Assembly: GCF_015680235.1 (NCBI RefSeq)
Contig: NZ_JADLJL010000007.1
Location: 62,001-126,000, forward strand
Length of the DNA: 64,000 nucleotides
Direction of reading: 5' to 3'
Source of the DNA: Pseudomonas guariconensis
GTDB lineage: Bacteria; Pseudomonadota; Gammaproteobacteria; Pseudomonadales; Pseudomonadaceae
This document shows positions 37,666-46,337 of the stretch, one piece after another. The number at the start of each line of letters is the position of its first letter. The stretch's first letter is position 1. The position numbers were made by a program, and so were the translations under genes. Under the pieces are notes generated by a model. That model had not been told where the DNA came from, searched no databases, and saw nothing but the letters and a program-made list of their open reading frames with translations.

Positions 37666-38958
37666 TCAGTTGGCCGAGATGACTTTGCCGCGGCATTCGC
37701 CGAAGCCAATGCTCGCCACGCCGTCACGGGTGCAGCGCGCGCGCAGGATGATCTCGTCGCCGTCCTCGAGGAACTTGCGCAGCTCGCCGCTTGCCAGCTC
37801 GACCGGGTGCTTGCCGCCCTCGGTGATCTCCAGCAGGCTGCCGAACGAGCCCGGCGCTGCACCGGACAAGGTGCCCGAGCCGAACAGGTCGCCCGGCTGC
37901 AGCTGGCAGCCGTTGACGCTGTGGTGAGCGACCATCTGTGCCACGGTCCAGTACATGCTGCGGGTGTTGCTCAGGGTCAGGCGATGGGCCGGCAAACCCT
38001 GCTCGCGCATGCGCTCGGTCAGCAGCAACACTTCCAGTTCGATGTCGAAGGCGCCTGCGGCCTGGTCACGCTCGTCCAGCAGGTAAGGCAGCGGCTGTGG
38101 GTCGCCTTCCGGGCGCTTGGCCTGGGCACAGCGGAACGGCTCCAGCGCCTCGGCGGTGACCACCCACGGCGAGATGGTGGTGATGAAGCTCTTGGACAGG
38201 AACGGGCCCAGCGGCTGGTATTCCCAGGCCTGGATGTCGCGCGCCGACCAGTCGTTGAGCAAGCAGTAGCCGGCTACGTGCTCGGCGGCATCGCTGATCG
38301 GGATGGACTGGCCCATGTCATTGCCCTGGCCGATCCAGATACCCAGCTCCAGTTCGTAGTCCAGGCGCGCGCAGGGGCCGAAGTTCGGCTCGGCCTGCCC
38401 GGCTGGCAGGGTCTGGCCCTTGGGGCGGCGCACGTCGGTGCCGGTGGGGCGGATGGTCGAGGCGCGGCCGTGGTAGCCGATGGGCACATACTTGTAGTTC
38501 GGCAGCAGCGGATTGTCGGGGCGGAACAGCTTGCCGACGTTCTTGGCGTGCTCGATGCCTACGTAGAAGTCGGTGTAGTCGCCGATCTTCGCCGGCAAGT
38601 GCAGCTGGCAGTCGCTGGCCGGGTGCAGCGCCGGTTTCAGCGCGTCCTGGTGTTCGCTGTGCTCGCCAAGCAGCGCCAGCAGGCGCTCACGCAGGGCGAC
38701 ACGGGCGGGGCGGCCGAGGGCGAAGAAGGCGTTCAGCGCGCCGCCACGGGTGGCCTCCACGGCAGCCTTGGCCTGGCCGTCGAACAGGCCGGCAGCCAGC
38801 ACCGCTTCCAGATCGAGGATGGCGTCGCCGATGGCCACGCCGCAACGCGGCGCCTGGCCCGGGCGGCTGAAGATGCCCAGGGGCAGGTTCTGCAGCGGGA
38901 AGTCGCTGTGCCCATTGGCGTGCTCGACCCAGCTACGGGCGATGGCGGTCTGGTTCAT
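37666..38958 (-). CDS. fahA: Fumarylacetoacetase
   Basis: This enzyme hydrolyses fumarylacetoacetate to fumarate and acetoacetate. The 430-residue product has the N-terminal SH3-like FAH domain and the catalytic metal-binding core: DYTDFYVGIEHAKNVGKLFRPDNPLLPNYKYVPIGYHGRAST, ELELGIWIG and LNDWSARDIQAWEYQPLGPFLSKSF. It lies between hmgA (3-base gap) and maiA. The product names fahA and hmgB are both used for it. Confidence 0.96.
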   Translation of the reverse strand: MNQTAIARSWVEHANGHSDFPLQNLPLGIFSRPGQAPRCGVAIGDAILDLEAVLAAGLFDGQAKAAVEATRGGALNAFFALGRPARVALRERLLALLGEHSEHQDALKPALHPASDCQLHLPAKIGDYTDFYVGIEHAKNVGKLFRPDNPLLPNYKYVPIGYHGRASTIRPTGTDVRRPKGQTLPAGQAEPNFGPCARLDYELELGIWIGQGNDMGQSIPISDAAEHVAGYCLLNDWSARDIQAWEYQPLGPFLSKSFITTISPWVVTAEALEPFRCAQAKRPEGDPQPLPYLLDERDQAAGAFDIELEVLLLTERMREQGLPAHRLTLSNTRSMYWTVAQMVAHHSVNGCQLQPGDLFGSGTLSGAAPGSFGSLLEITEGGKHPVELASGELRKFLEDGDEIILRARCTRDGVASIGFGECRGKVISAN

Positions 38959-38961
38959 GGG

Positions 38962-40263
38962 TTATCTCCGATTCGGGTTGAAGGTGCTCGGCAAGGTGGC
39001 CCAGCAACTATCGTAGTCGGCCTGCAGCTGCGGGCACTCGAGGGCCTTCAGGCTCGGACGCAGCACCTGGCTGGTCTCGAACATGAAGGCCATGGTGTTG
39101 TCGATCTTGTGCGGCGCCAGGTCCGCGGCGATGGCCTTGTCGCAGGTCTCGGCGTCGGGGCCGTGGGCGCTCATCACGCCGTGCAGCGAGGCACCACCGG
39201 GCAGGAAGCCTTCTGCCTTGGCGTCGTAGGCCCCCTGGATCAGGCCCATGAACTCGTTCATCAGGTTGCGGTGGAACCACGGTGGACGGAAGGTGTTCTC
39301 GGCCACCATCCAGCGTGGCGGGAAGATCACGAAGTCCATGTTGGCCAGGCCGTGGACGCTGGTCGGCGAGGTCAGCACGGTGAAAATGGACGGGTCCGGG
39401 TGGTCGAAGCTGACCGTGCCGATGGTATTGAAACGGCGCAGGTCGTACTTGTAGGGCACGTTGTTGCCGTGCCAGGCGACCACATCCAGCGGCGAATGCT
39501 GCAGCTCGCAGGCCCAGTGCTCGCCAAGGAACTTCTGCACCAGTTGCACAGGCCCTGTGGCCTCTTCGTAGTGCGCCGCCGGAGTGAGGAAGTCACGCGG
39601 GTTGGCCAGGCCGTTGCTGCCGATCGGGCCCAGGTCCGGGAGGCGCAGCGGTGCGCCATGGTTCTCGGCAATGTAGCCGCGAGCCTGGCTGTCGAGCAGC
39701 TCGACACGGAACTTCATGCCACGCGGGATCACCGCGATCTCCAGCGGCTCGACCTGCATCACCCCAAGCTCGGTGGCGATGCGCAGGCGGCCTTGTTCCG
39801 GCACCAGCAGCAACTCGCCGTCGGCGTTGAAGAATACGCGCTCCATGGAGCGGTTGGCGCGATAGATGTAGACGCTCACGCCGGCCGGCTTCTCGGCGGC
39901 CGAATTGGCCACCATGGGCAACCAGCCTTCGATGAAATCGGTGGGCTCGGCCGGAATCGGCTGCGGGCTCCAGCGCAGGCGGTTGGGCGTGGAGGCACCC
40001 AGCGGGCCGGTCAACGGCTGGCGCTCAAGGCGTTCGAAGCGCGGGTGCAGCGCGGAGGGGCGGATGCGGTACAGCCAGGTCCGACGCTGTTCGCTGCGGG
40101 CCATGGTGAACGCGGTGCCCGAGAGCAGTTCGGCGTACAGGCCGTAGGGCGCTTTCTGCGGGGAGTTCTGCCCGACCGGCAGCGCGCCGGGCAGCGCTTC
40201 GCTGGCGAATTCGTTGCCGAAGCCGCTCAGGTACTGAAGGTCTGGGGAAGGGTCGCGAGTCAT
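38962..40263 (-). CDS. hmgA: Homogentisate 1,2-dioxygenase
   Basis: This Fe(II) enzyme opens the ring of homogentisate, the central intermediate of tyrosine and phenylalanine breakdown. The 433-residue product has the signatures [36 protein letters not shown], [29 protein letters not shown] and the C-terminal [13 protein letters not shown]. The cupin histidines and glutamate that bind iron lie in the latter two. GGAGG precedes the ATG at 40263. It is the first gene of the operon, opposite hmgR across a 197-base control region. Confidence 0.96.
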   Translation of the reverse strand: MTRDPSPDLQYLSGFGNEFASEALPGALPVGQNSPQKAPYGLYAELLSGTAFTMARSEQRRTWLYRIRPSALHPRFERLERQPLTGPLGASTPNRLRWSPQPIPAEPTDFIEGWLPMVANSAAEKPAGVSVYIYRANRSMERVFFNADGELLLVPEQGRLRIATELGVMQVEPLEIAVIPRGMKFRVELLDSQARGYIAENHGAPLRLPDLGPIGSNGLANPRDFLTPAAHYEEATGPVQLVQKFLGEHWACELQHSPLDVVAWHGNNVPYKYDLRRFNTIGTVSFDHPDPSIFTVLTSPTSVHGLANMDFVIFPPRWMVAENTFRPPWFHRNLMNEFMGLIQGAYDAKAEGFLPGGASLHGVMSAHGPDAETCDKAIAADLAPHKIDNTMAFMFETSQVLRPSLKALECPQLQADYDSCWATLPSTFNPNRR

Positions 40264-40371
40264 CGGTGCCTCCGGGCTCGATGGGAGCCGTTGTTGGCAG
40301 CTGGCTGTGCGCCTGCTGCTGCGCATTCGAGCGAGCGATCCAGGCATGGCAGCGCGTCTGCATTGTTTTTA

Positions 40372-40388
40372 TCGTAATCAGATTACGA
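40372..40388. promoter_or_regulatory. HmgR operator (17-bp palindrome)
   Basis: TCGTAATCAGATTACGA is a perfect 17-bp palindrome between hmgA and hmgR. A second, imperfect copy (CGTAATTTGATTGCC) follows at 40393-40407. A 17-bp palindromic operator is what is reported for HmgR of P. putida, where homogentisate relieves repression. Confidence 0.88.
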
Positions 40389-40460
40389 ATAACGTAATTT
40401 GATTGCCGAAAGGCGTCAAGCTATAAAGACGCCCACCTGTCTCCCTGGATACCCGCACCC

Positions 40461-41237
40461 ATGGCCAAAGCCAGCTCCCCTGCCGACACCGGCAAGCAGA
40501 AGGTTCGCTCGGCGGAAGTCGGCACCGACATCCTAAAGGCCCTTGCCGAACTCTCCCCGTCCACCTCGCTGTCGCGCCTGGCCGAGCACGTAGGGATGCC
40601 GGCGAGCAAGGTGCACCGCTACCTGCAGGCCTTGATCGCCAGCGGCTTCGCCGAGCAGGACCCGGCCACCAACCACTACGGCCTGGGCCGTGAGGCGCTG
40701 CGGGTGGGTATGGCGGCGCTGGGCAGCATCGATGTGCTGAAGGTGGCGGCACTGCCACTGTCGCAATTGCGCGACGAGCTCAACGAAAGCTGCTTCATCG
40801 CTGTGTGGGGCAACCAGGGAGCAACGGTGGTGAACATCGAGCCTGCGGTGCGTGCGGTGACGGTGGTGACCCAGATCGGCTCGGTGCTACCGCTGTTGAG
40901 CTCCTCCACCGGCCTGGTCTTCGCCGCCCACTTGCCGGAGCGGGAGACGGTGGAGCTGCGCGAGCAGGAACTGGCGGCGATGAACCAGGTGTATGGCGAC
41001 TACGAGCCGTTGCTGACACAGATTCGCGAGCGCGGCCTGCACCATGTGCATGGCCTGCTGATGCCCGGCGTGGACGCCCTGTCGGCACCGGTGTTCAACG
41101 CCATGGGGCAGATTGCAGCGGTGATGACCGTGGTCGGCCCGACCTCGATATTCCATGCCGACGAACACGGCCCGGCGGCCAAGCGGCTGCTGGCGGCGAC
41201 CCAGGCCACCAGCTGGCGGATGGGCTATGCGCCCTAG
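40461..41237 (+). CDS. hmgR: IclR-family repressor of homogentisate catabolism
   Basis: The 258-residue IclR regulator has an N-terminal winged helix (ILKALAELSPSTSLSRLAEHVGMPASKVHRYLQALIASGFAEQ) and a C-terminal effector-binding GAF-like domain (about 90-255). It is divergent from hmgA with a palindromic operator between. In P. putida HmgR represses hmgABC and homogentisate is the inducer. The identity is inferred from position and family, and both are strong. Confidence 0.93.
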   Translation: MAKASSPADTGKQKVRSAEVGTDILKALAELSPSTSLSRLAEHVGMPASKVHRYLQALIASGFAEQDPATNHYGLGREALRVGMAALGSIDVLKVAALPLSQLRDELNESCFIAVWGNQGATVVNIEPAVRAVTVVTQIGSVLPLLSSSTGLVFAAHLPERETVELREQELAAMNQVYGDYEPLLTQIRERGLHHVHGLLMPGVDALSAPVFNAMGQIAAVMTVVGPTSIFHADEHGPAAKRLLAATQATSWRMGYAP

Positions 41238-41485
41238 AAAATCGGCCGGCACCGTATCCACAGGGGTAGGCACTTTTACTCAAAACGTAAAGGTGAATGT
41301 CGGAAGCGGCTATTTTTCCTACGCCACCAAGCGCTTATTCTGATCTCACTGGCTGGCACGAAAGGCTCTACCCCCTGCCTTTCGGGCCTGCAAGGTTCAC
41401 CGACGTTGATTTTGAAGCTCCTTGATCTAACGTCTCGATTGGCCGCTGCGTTTGCAGCGGCCTTTTTTATGCCCGCAAGAATTCC
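41238..41485 (+). other. Intergenic region with hairpin and strong terminator (possible sRNA or hmgR 3' UTR)
   Basis: No ORF is visible. A hairpin with 8-bp arms CGAAAGGC/GCCTTTCG lies at 41359-41384, followed by an intrinsic terminator at 41441-41468. The 200 bases before the terminator could be the hmgR 3' UTR or an independent small RNA. Confidence 0.5.
41441..41468 (+). terminator. Intrinsic terminator
   Basis: Perfect 9-bp stem GGCCGCTGC/GCAGCGGCC with loop GTTT and six T. It is oriented to stop plus-strand transcription from hmgR or a small RNA; the convergent hydrolase gene ends at 41486. Confidence 0.9.
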
Positions 41486-42391
41486 TTATGACCAGGCGAC
41501 TTTCTGCGGTACATAGCTCAGAGGCTGTTCGCGAAACGCCAAATAATGCCGCAGCACCTGGTGCGGTGCCTCGGTATGCGGGTAGTGCCCGATACCCGGC
41601 AATGCCACGGTATCTGCCGCCGGCACCAGTTGCCGGTAGCGATCGAGCATGCGCGCACCGGAAATCGGGTCGGCCACGCCATTGATGAAGCGCAGCGGCA
41701 CACAGCGGCGTAGCAATGCGCCGACCCAACGTTCACGGTACCGCCTGCGCTCGGGCAGGTAGCCGATCAGCTTGTGCAGGATGCGCGTGCCCTGGTTGGC
41801 GACGATCAGGCTCCAGTAATCATCCAGTGCGCTTTCGCTGGGGTGGGTGCACGGGCCATAGATATGGCTGACATTGCGCACCAGGTCGTCACGCCCGAAG
41901 CTACGGCCCACCAACCAGCCCAACGGGCTGAGCAACAGTTTCTGCACCAGCAGCACCTGGTAGCACTCGGGGAACAGGCCGCTGTTGAGAAACGCGCAGC
42001 TGGCGATTTCGATACGCAGTTCGCAATGGCGCGCCAGCAGTTCCTGGGCGACGCTGCCGCCATAATCATGCGCCAGCAGATGCACGGGCTGGTCGACGTC
42101 CAGGTAGGCGAGCAGTGCCTGTTGCAGGTCGGCCTGCTCCATGAGGCTGTAGTCATGGTCCAGCGGTTTGGCCGAGTCACCGAAGCCAAGCATGTCGCAG
42201 GCTATCACGCGAAAGCGTTGGGTCAAAGGTGCCCACAGGTAGTGCCAATCCCAGCTGGCCGTGGGGAAACCGTGAAGTAGCAGCAGTGGCTCTCCCTGCC
42301 CTGCAGTCCAGTAGCGGATGGTCTGGCCCCGAAAGGCGAAGTTCTGGGCTCGGGTACGCCAGACGCACAAAGGTATCTCTGCCAGTGGCAT
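41486..42391 (-). CDS. Alpha/beta-hydrolase (haloalkane-dehalogenase/epoxide-hydrolase-like)
   Basis: The 301-residue product has the fold marks HGFPTASWDWHYLW (oxyanion loop), a nucleophile elbow HDYGGS (Asp rather than Ser in HDYGG, as in epoxide hydrolases and dehalogenases), a cap domain and the late His in LPGIGHYPHTEAP. The Asp nucleophile suggests an ester-intermediate hydrolase. The substrate is unknown. It is a single gene convergent with the hmgR terminator. Confidence 0.85.
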   Translation of the reverse strand: MPLAEIPLCVWRTRAQNFAFRGQTIRYWTAGQGEPLLLLHGFPTASWDWHYLWAPLTQRFRVIACDMLGFGDSAKPLDHDYSLMEQADLQQALLAYLDVDQPVHLLAHDYGGSVAQELLARHCELRIEIASCAFLNSGLFPECYQVLLVQKLLLSPLGWLVGRSFGRDDLVRNVSHIYGPCTHPSESALDDYWSLIVANQGTRILHKLIGYLPERRRYRERWVGALLRRCVPLRFINGVADPISGARMLDRYRQLVPAADTVALPGIGHYPHTEAPHQVLRHYLAFREQPLSYVPQKVAWS

Positions 42392-42563
42392 CAGAATTGT
42401 CCCGGTGGTTACGTGTTGGCGACAAGGCAGGCAGCGTTCGCGGCCTGCCCTCGGGCACTTGTGTGTGCGCTCTATGTAGAGGCTCAGTCTAGTCAGCCCA
42501 CCGGGTGGCGGAACTTGCGTTGGCAGCCAGCTTGCTGGCTTTGCGGGTCAGGGGTACGAACGG

Positions 42564-43250
42564 TCAGAGCAGCATGGCCAGCAACGGGGCGGCGAACAGG
42601 TTGAGCAGGCCGGTCAGGACCATGACCAGGCCGGCCACCGAACCTTCCTCGCGCCCGACCTCCTGGGCCCGGCTGACGCCAGCGCCATGGGCGCCCACGC
42701 CAAACAGCGCGCCGCGGGCCAAAGGCGTGCGCAGCGGCAGCATGCGCAGCAGGATGCCGCCGAACATCGCGCCCAGCACGCCGGTGAACATGACGAACAC
42801 GGCTGTCAGTTCCGGCACACCGCCCAGGCCCTGGGCCAACGGCATGGCGAAGGGCGTGGTAATCGAACGCGGCACCAACGACAGGCTGACTGCATCATCC
42901 AGCGCCAACAGGTGCGCCAGGCTCCAGGAACTGCCGATCGAGACCAAGCTGCCGGCGAGCATACCCACCAGCAAGGCCGGCCAGTGACGCGCCAGCATCG
43001 CCCGCTGCTGCCAGATCGGCACCGCGAAGGCTACGGTCGCCGGGCCCAACACCCCCATCAGCCAATGGGTATTGCGCGCGTATTCGGCATAGGCGGTGTG
43101 CAACGGCACGGCCACCGCCAACAGCACAGCCGGCACCAAAATCAGTGGCGACAGCAGGTAGCGCCCGCTGCGGCGATACAGCCAGCGGCTGCCCAGGTAG
43201 GCAAGCAGTGTCAGGGCAAGCCAGAACAGCGGCATGGGTTCAAGGCTCAT
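42564..43250 (-). CDS. LrgB/CidB-family membrane protein
   Basis: The 228-residue product is the larger partner of a Cid/Lrg system, with about seven membrane segments and LrgB signatures (SISLVPRSITTPFAMPLAQGLGG, FGVGAHGAGVSRAQEVG). It overlaps the preceding cidA-like gene by 11 bases. Cid/Lrg pairs affect autolysis and overflow metabolism (pyruvate and acetate). The direction of transport is unsettled. Confidence 0.9.
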   Translation of the reverse strand: MSLEPMPLFWLALTLLAYLGSRWLYRRSGRYLLSPLILVPAVLLAVAVPLHTAYAEYARNTHWLMGVLGPATVAFAVPIWQQRAMLARHWPALLVGMLAGSLVSIGSSWSLAHLLALDDAVSLSLVPRSITTPFAMPLAQGLGGVPELTAVFVMFTGVLGAMFGGILLRMLPLRTPLARGALFGVGAHGAGVSRAQEVGREEGSVAGLVMVLTGLLNLFAAPLLAMLL

Positions 43251-43626
43251 GGCGCAACCTCCAGCGGCATACCAGCTCCACCGTGACGGCCGTGACCACC
43301 ATCACCAGCACGGTGCTCACGGCGATCACCAGCAGGATGCGCCAGCCCTCGCTGCGCAGCAGGCTGCCGTAGTCGAGCAGGCTCATCAGGGCTGGAATGA
43401 AGAACAACAGCATCTCCGCCATCAGCCAGCCGGCGCCCAACTGCAACATGGAGGGTTTGAGCACGCCGAAGGCGAACAGCAGCAACAGCAGCGCCAGCCC
43501 CATCACCCCACCGGGAATGGGCCAGCCGAGCCAGCTGGACAGCTGGCCGCCGAGCAGGAACAAGGCAAGCAATACCGCCAATTCGGCGAACAGGCGCAGG
43601 CTTTTCTTCAATAACGCAGGGTTCAT
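43240..43626 (-). CDS. LrgA/CidA-family holin-like protein
   Basis: This 128-residue protein with four membrane segments carries LrgA signatures (LFLLGGQLSSWLGWPIPGGVMGLALLLLLFAFG...LQLGAGWLMAEMLLFFIPALM). It is the first gene of the pair, overlapping the lrgB-like gene. It is divergent from a LysR gene of CidR type, an arrangement known from other bacteria. Confidence 0.91.
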   Translation of the reverse strand: MNPALLKKSLRLFAELAVLLALFLLGGQLSSWLGWPIPGGVMGLALLLLLFAFGVLKPSMLQLGAGWLMAEMLLFFIPALMSLLDYGSLLRSEGWRILLVIAVSTVLVMVVTAVTVELVCRWRLRHEP

Positions 43627-43700
43627 CAGATAGGTCCTCGAGAGGCTCTATTCTAGATTTGCGCTGCCTAGGCCAGAAGCGAATTGTTAGACTTGTCTGC

Positions 43701-43715
43701 ATTCCAAAATGGAAT
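43701..43715. promoter_or_regulatory. Candidate operator between cidA-like gene and divergent LysR gene
   Basis: ATTCCA-AAA-TGGAAT is a perfect 15-bp palindrome 7 bases before the LysR start codon, of the LysR-type A/T-rich symmetric kind. A site so close to the start suggests autorepression. The assignment is an inference. Confidence 0.45.
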
Positions 43716-43721
43716 TCGATC

Positions 43722-44612
43722 ATGGAATTCAAACAGCTGCGCAGTTTCATCGAGGTGGTCCACCGTGGCGGCTTCACCCAGGCTGCACTGACCCTGCACA
43801 TCAGCCAGTCCGCTGTGAGCAAGCAAGTCGCCCAGCTCGAGCAGGACATCGGCCAGCCCTTGCTGGAGCGCCAGGGGTCGCAACTGCACCTGACCGCCGC
43901 AGGGCGAATCGTCCTGGAGCGTGGAGAAGCCTTGCTGCGTCAGCGCCAGGAGCTGCAGAACGAACTCGACGACCTCAGCCACATGGCCCGCGGCGAGTTG
44001 CGCCTGGGCCTGCCGTTGCTGGGCAGCGATGCGTTGTTCGCAGGGCTGTTCGCTGAATACCGGCGGCGGCACCCGAATATTGCGATCCAACTGCTCGAAG
44101 GCGGCAGCCGTACCGTGGAGCAGGCGGTAAAAAGCGGGGAACTGGAGCTGGGCGGCAGCCTTACACCCAGCGACACGGCGTTCGACTACCAACCATTCTG
44201 CAACGAGCCGCTGGATGCGCTGCTACCCCAGGCGCATGCGTTGGCTGGAGCGATGCAAGTCGAGTTGCAGCAATTGGCCGATACGCCGTTTCTGCTGTAC
44301 CAGCGCAGCTTCGTGCTCAATGACCGGCTGCTGAGTGCTTGCCAGCAACTGGGGTTCACGCCGAAGGAAGGGGGGCGCAGTGGGCAGGCGGATTTCCTGG
44401 CGGCGCTGGTGGCCGCCGGGCAAGGGGTGGTGCTGTTACCCAGGGTAGTAGCGCGCGCGCTGGAGCGACCTGGGGTGGTGCGGGTACCGCTGGGTGCGCC
44501 ACGCCATTTGCGCTGGGACATTGCCTTTATCTGGCGACGCGGAGCGTACCTGTCGCGGGCGGCGCAGGCGTGGTTGCAGTTGGTGCGGGAGCATCCAGCG
44601 GTCAGTGATTAG
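43722..44612 (+). CDS. LysR-family regulator divergent from cidAB-like genes
   Basis: The 296-residue product has an N-terminal winged helix (MEFKQLRSFIEVVHRGGFTQAALTLHISQSAVSKQVAQLEQDIGQPLLERQGSQLHLTAAG) and an effector domain. ATG 43722 gives the canonical LysR N-terminus (MEFKQLR). The 96-base divergent region with the cidA-like gene makes those genes the likely target, as for CidR. Confidence 0.9.
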   Translation: MEFKQLRSFIEVVHRGGFTQAALTLHISQSAVSKQVAQLEQDIGQPLLERQGSQLHLTAAGRIVLERGEALLRQRQELQNELDDLSHMARGELRLGLPLLGSDALFAGLFAEYRRRHPNIAIQLLEGGSRTVEQAVKSGELELGGSLTPSDTAFDYQPFCNEPLDALLPQAHALAGAMQVELQQLADTPFLLYQRSFVLNDRLLSACQQLGFTPKEGGRSGQADFLAALVAAGQGVVLLPRVVARALERPGVVRVPLGAPRHLRWDIAFIWRRGAYLSRAAQAWLQLVREHPAVSD

Positions 44613-44663
44613 CCTGGGCCATGAGGTGTCGCCGCCCCTATAGGGGGCGTGCGATGGCTGGGG

Positions 44664-45119
44664 TCAGGCTTTGAGCGCAGCCATGAAGTCTGCCAGCCAC
44701 GGCTCGGCATCGGCCTCGGGTGTCACGGTCTCGCTGGCATCCAGGCGCAGCATCGGCTGCACTTCCCGCACGCCCAACTCAGCGAACAGCTCGCGCATCT
44801 GCTCGCCACCGCCGCAAAAGGTGTCGCCATAGCTGGAATCGCCCAGCCCGATCACCGCCCCCGGCAACCCGCGCCAAGCGGCTGGCAAGGTATCGCGAAT
44901 GTCGCCGTACAGCGCCATCAGGTTGTCGGGCAGCTCGCCCATGCCAGTGGTCGAGGTCACGGCCAGCAATGCCTCCGGGGCGAAGCCCTGCAAATCCTGC
45001 AAGGTGGCGCGGGCAGCATGCCAGGCTTGGAAACCGGCAGCCTTGAGCAAGGCCTCGGCGTGGCGGGCGACTTCTTCGGCGGTGCCATACACCGAGCCGG
45101 AAATAATGGCGACTTTCAT
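44664..45119 (-). CDS. Flavodoxin (MioC-like)
   Basis: This 151-residue flavodoxin has the FMN phosphate loop SGSVYGTAEEVA (about 8-19), the 50s-loop TSTTGMGELPDN and the 90s-loop GLGDSSYGDTFCGGG. It is a short-chain electron carrier in the cytosol. In relatives MioC acts in biotin synthase and related electron supply. It is divergent from the LOV gene 103 bases away, which is notable because both are FMN proteins. Confidence 0.9.
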   Translation of the reverse strand: MKVAIISGSVYGTAEEVARHAEALLKAAGFQAWHAARATLQDLQGFAPEALLAVTSTTGMGELPDNLMALYGDIRDTLPAAWRGLPGAVIGLGDSSYGDTFCGGGEQMRELFAELGVREVQPMLRLDASETVTPEADAEPWLADFMAALKA

Positions 45120-45222
45120 CGGGCAGAGGATTCCGAAACTGAGTGAAAACGTAGGATACTAGCATTCACCAGTGGCAAAAGGCCGCCTTCCACCAAAGTC
45201 CCCTCATGCCAATGGCCCGGAC

Positions 45223-45660
45223 ATGATCAACGCGCAACTGCTGCAATCGATGGTCGACGCCTCGAACGACGGGATCGTGGTCACCGAACAGGAAGGCGAC
45301 GACACCATCCTGATCTACGTGAACGCGGCCTTCGAACGCCTGACCGGCTACACCCGCGACGACATCCTTTACCAGGACTGCCGCTTCCTCCAGGGCGACG
45401 ACCGCGACCAGCTCGGGCGCGCCCGGATCCGCCGAGCCCTGGCCGAAGGGCAGCCGTGCCGGGAAGTACTGCGCAACTACCGCAAGGATGGCAGCGCGTT
45501 CTGGAACGAGCTATCGATCACCCCGGTCTACAACGCCGCCGACCAACGCACCTATTTCATCGGGATCCAGAAAGACGTCAGCCGCCAGGTCGAGCTGGAA
45601 CGGGAACTGGCCCAGGCCCGGGCGCGTCTGGGCCGGCAGGAACCCGACGAACGTAGCTGA
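45223..45660 (+). CDS. Short LOV blue-light photoreceptor (PpSB1-LOV type)
   Basis: The 145-residue product is a single LOV/PAS domain with short N- and C-terminal helices and no output domain. The FMN-adduct cysteine is Cys53 in YQDCRFLQGDD, the same number as in PpSB1-LOV of P. putida, with the conserved flavin-contact residues following (RKDGSAFWNELSITPVYN, FIGIQKDVS). Such proteins dimerise and relay light to partner regulators. The start at 45223 is that of the known protein; the frame runs 51 bases further up. A PilZ-like gene follows after 59 bases and a PplR-type regulator lies beyond. Confidence 0.95.
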   Translation: MINAQLLQSMVDASNDGIVVTEQEGDDTILIYVNAAFERLTGYTRDDILYQDCRFLQGDDRDQLGRARIRRALAEGQPCREVLRNYRKDGSAFWNELSITPVYNAADQRTYFIGIQKDVSRQVELERELAQARARLGRQEPDERS

Positions 45661-45719
45661 ACGAAGCGCCTTGGACGGTGTCCATCACCTTGAAGAAATC
45701 ATCACCTTCGAGCCCAATC

Positions 45720-46337
45720 ATGCAAGCCGACGCCCTCCTGACCCAGGACGAACTGGACTTCATCCAGGACATGCAGCATTCGCCCCAGTTGAACCTGGCC
45801 GACCCCATGTCGAGCCTGCTGGTCAATGGCGACCGTCGAATCCAGGAACTGTTGACCCGCCTGGTGGCTAACGAACAGGTCCAGCTCCAGGCGCAATTCA
45901 ACAACCAACAGATCAGCTTCCCGCTGCAGTTGGTCGAAGACGAATTCCATGCCCTGCATCTGCAGCTGGGCTCACCGGAAATTTACGAGAACGGCCCCAA
46001 GCCACGCCCTTGGCGCATGACCTTGGAACAGCCGGCAGCGCTTCTGAATGCACAAGACCAGGCCAGCGGCCTGTGGGTGCGCGAGATTTCTTCCAAGGGC
46101 GTACTGGTGCAGATCCGCGACCTGCCCACAACGCCCGCCGACTTCGACCTGCGCTTCGCCCCCGAGGGCATCCCGGCCATCCAGCTGCACGGCACATTGC
46201 GCCGGCGTATCGGCCCGGACCTGGCCGCCTACGACCTGGGCGACAGCGCGCCGGAAGAAATCGAGCGCCTGCGAGAATACATTCTCCAGGCACACCGCCA
46301 GGCGCACCCAGAGCTGCACGTTCACGTATCCAACTGA
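45720..46337 (+). CDS. PilZ-like protein with degenerate c-di-GMP motif
   Basis: The 205-residue product has an N-terminal YcgR-N-like region (about 5-100: helix, then LQAQFNNQQISFPLQLVEDEFHALHLQLGSPEI). A PilZ-type domain follows in which the usual RxxxR is only RPWR and the D/N-x-S-xx-G motif reads E-I-S-S-K-G. c-di-GMP binding is therefore doubtful. It lies downstream of the LOV gene on the same strand, probably co-transcribed, and overlaps pplR tail to tail by 16 bases. Confidence 0.75.
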   Translation: MQADALLTQDELDFIQDMQHSPQLNLADPMSSLLVNGDRRIQELLTRLVANEQVQLQAQFNNQQISFPLQLVEDEFHALHLQLGSPEIYENGPKPRPWRMTLEQPAALLNAQDQASGLWVREISSKGVLVQIRDLPTTPADFDLRFAPEGIPAIQLHGTLRRRIGPDLAAYDLGDSAPEEIERLREYILQAHRQAHPELHVHVSN

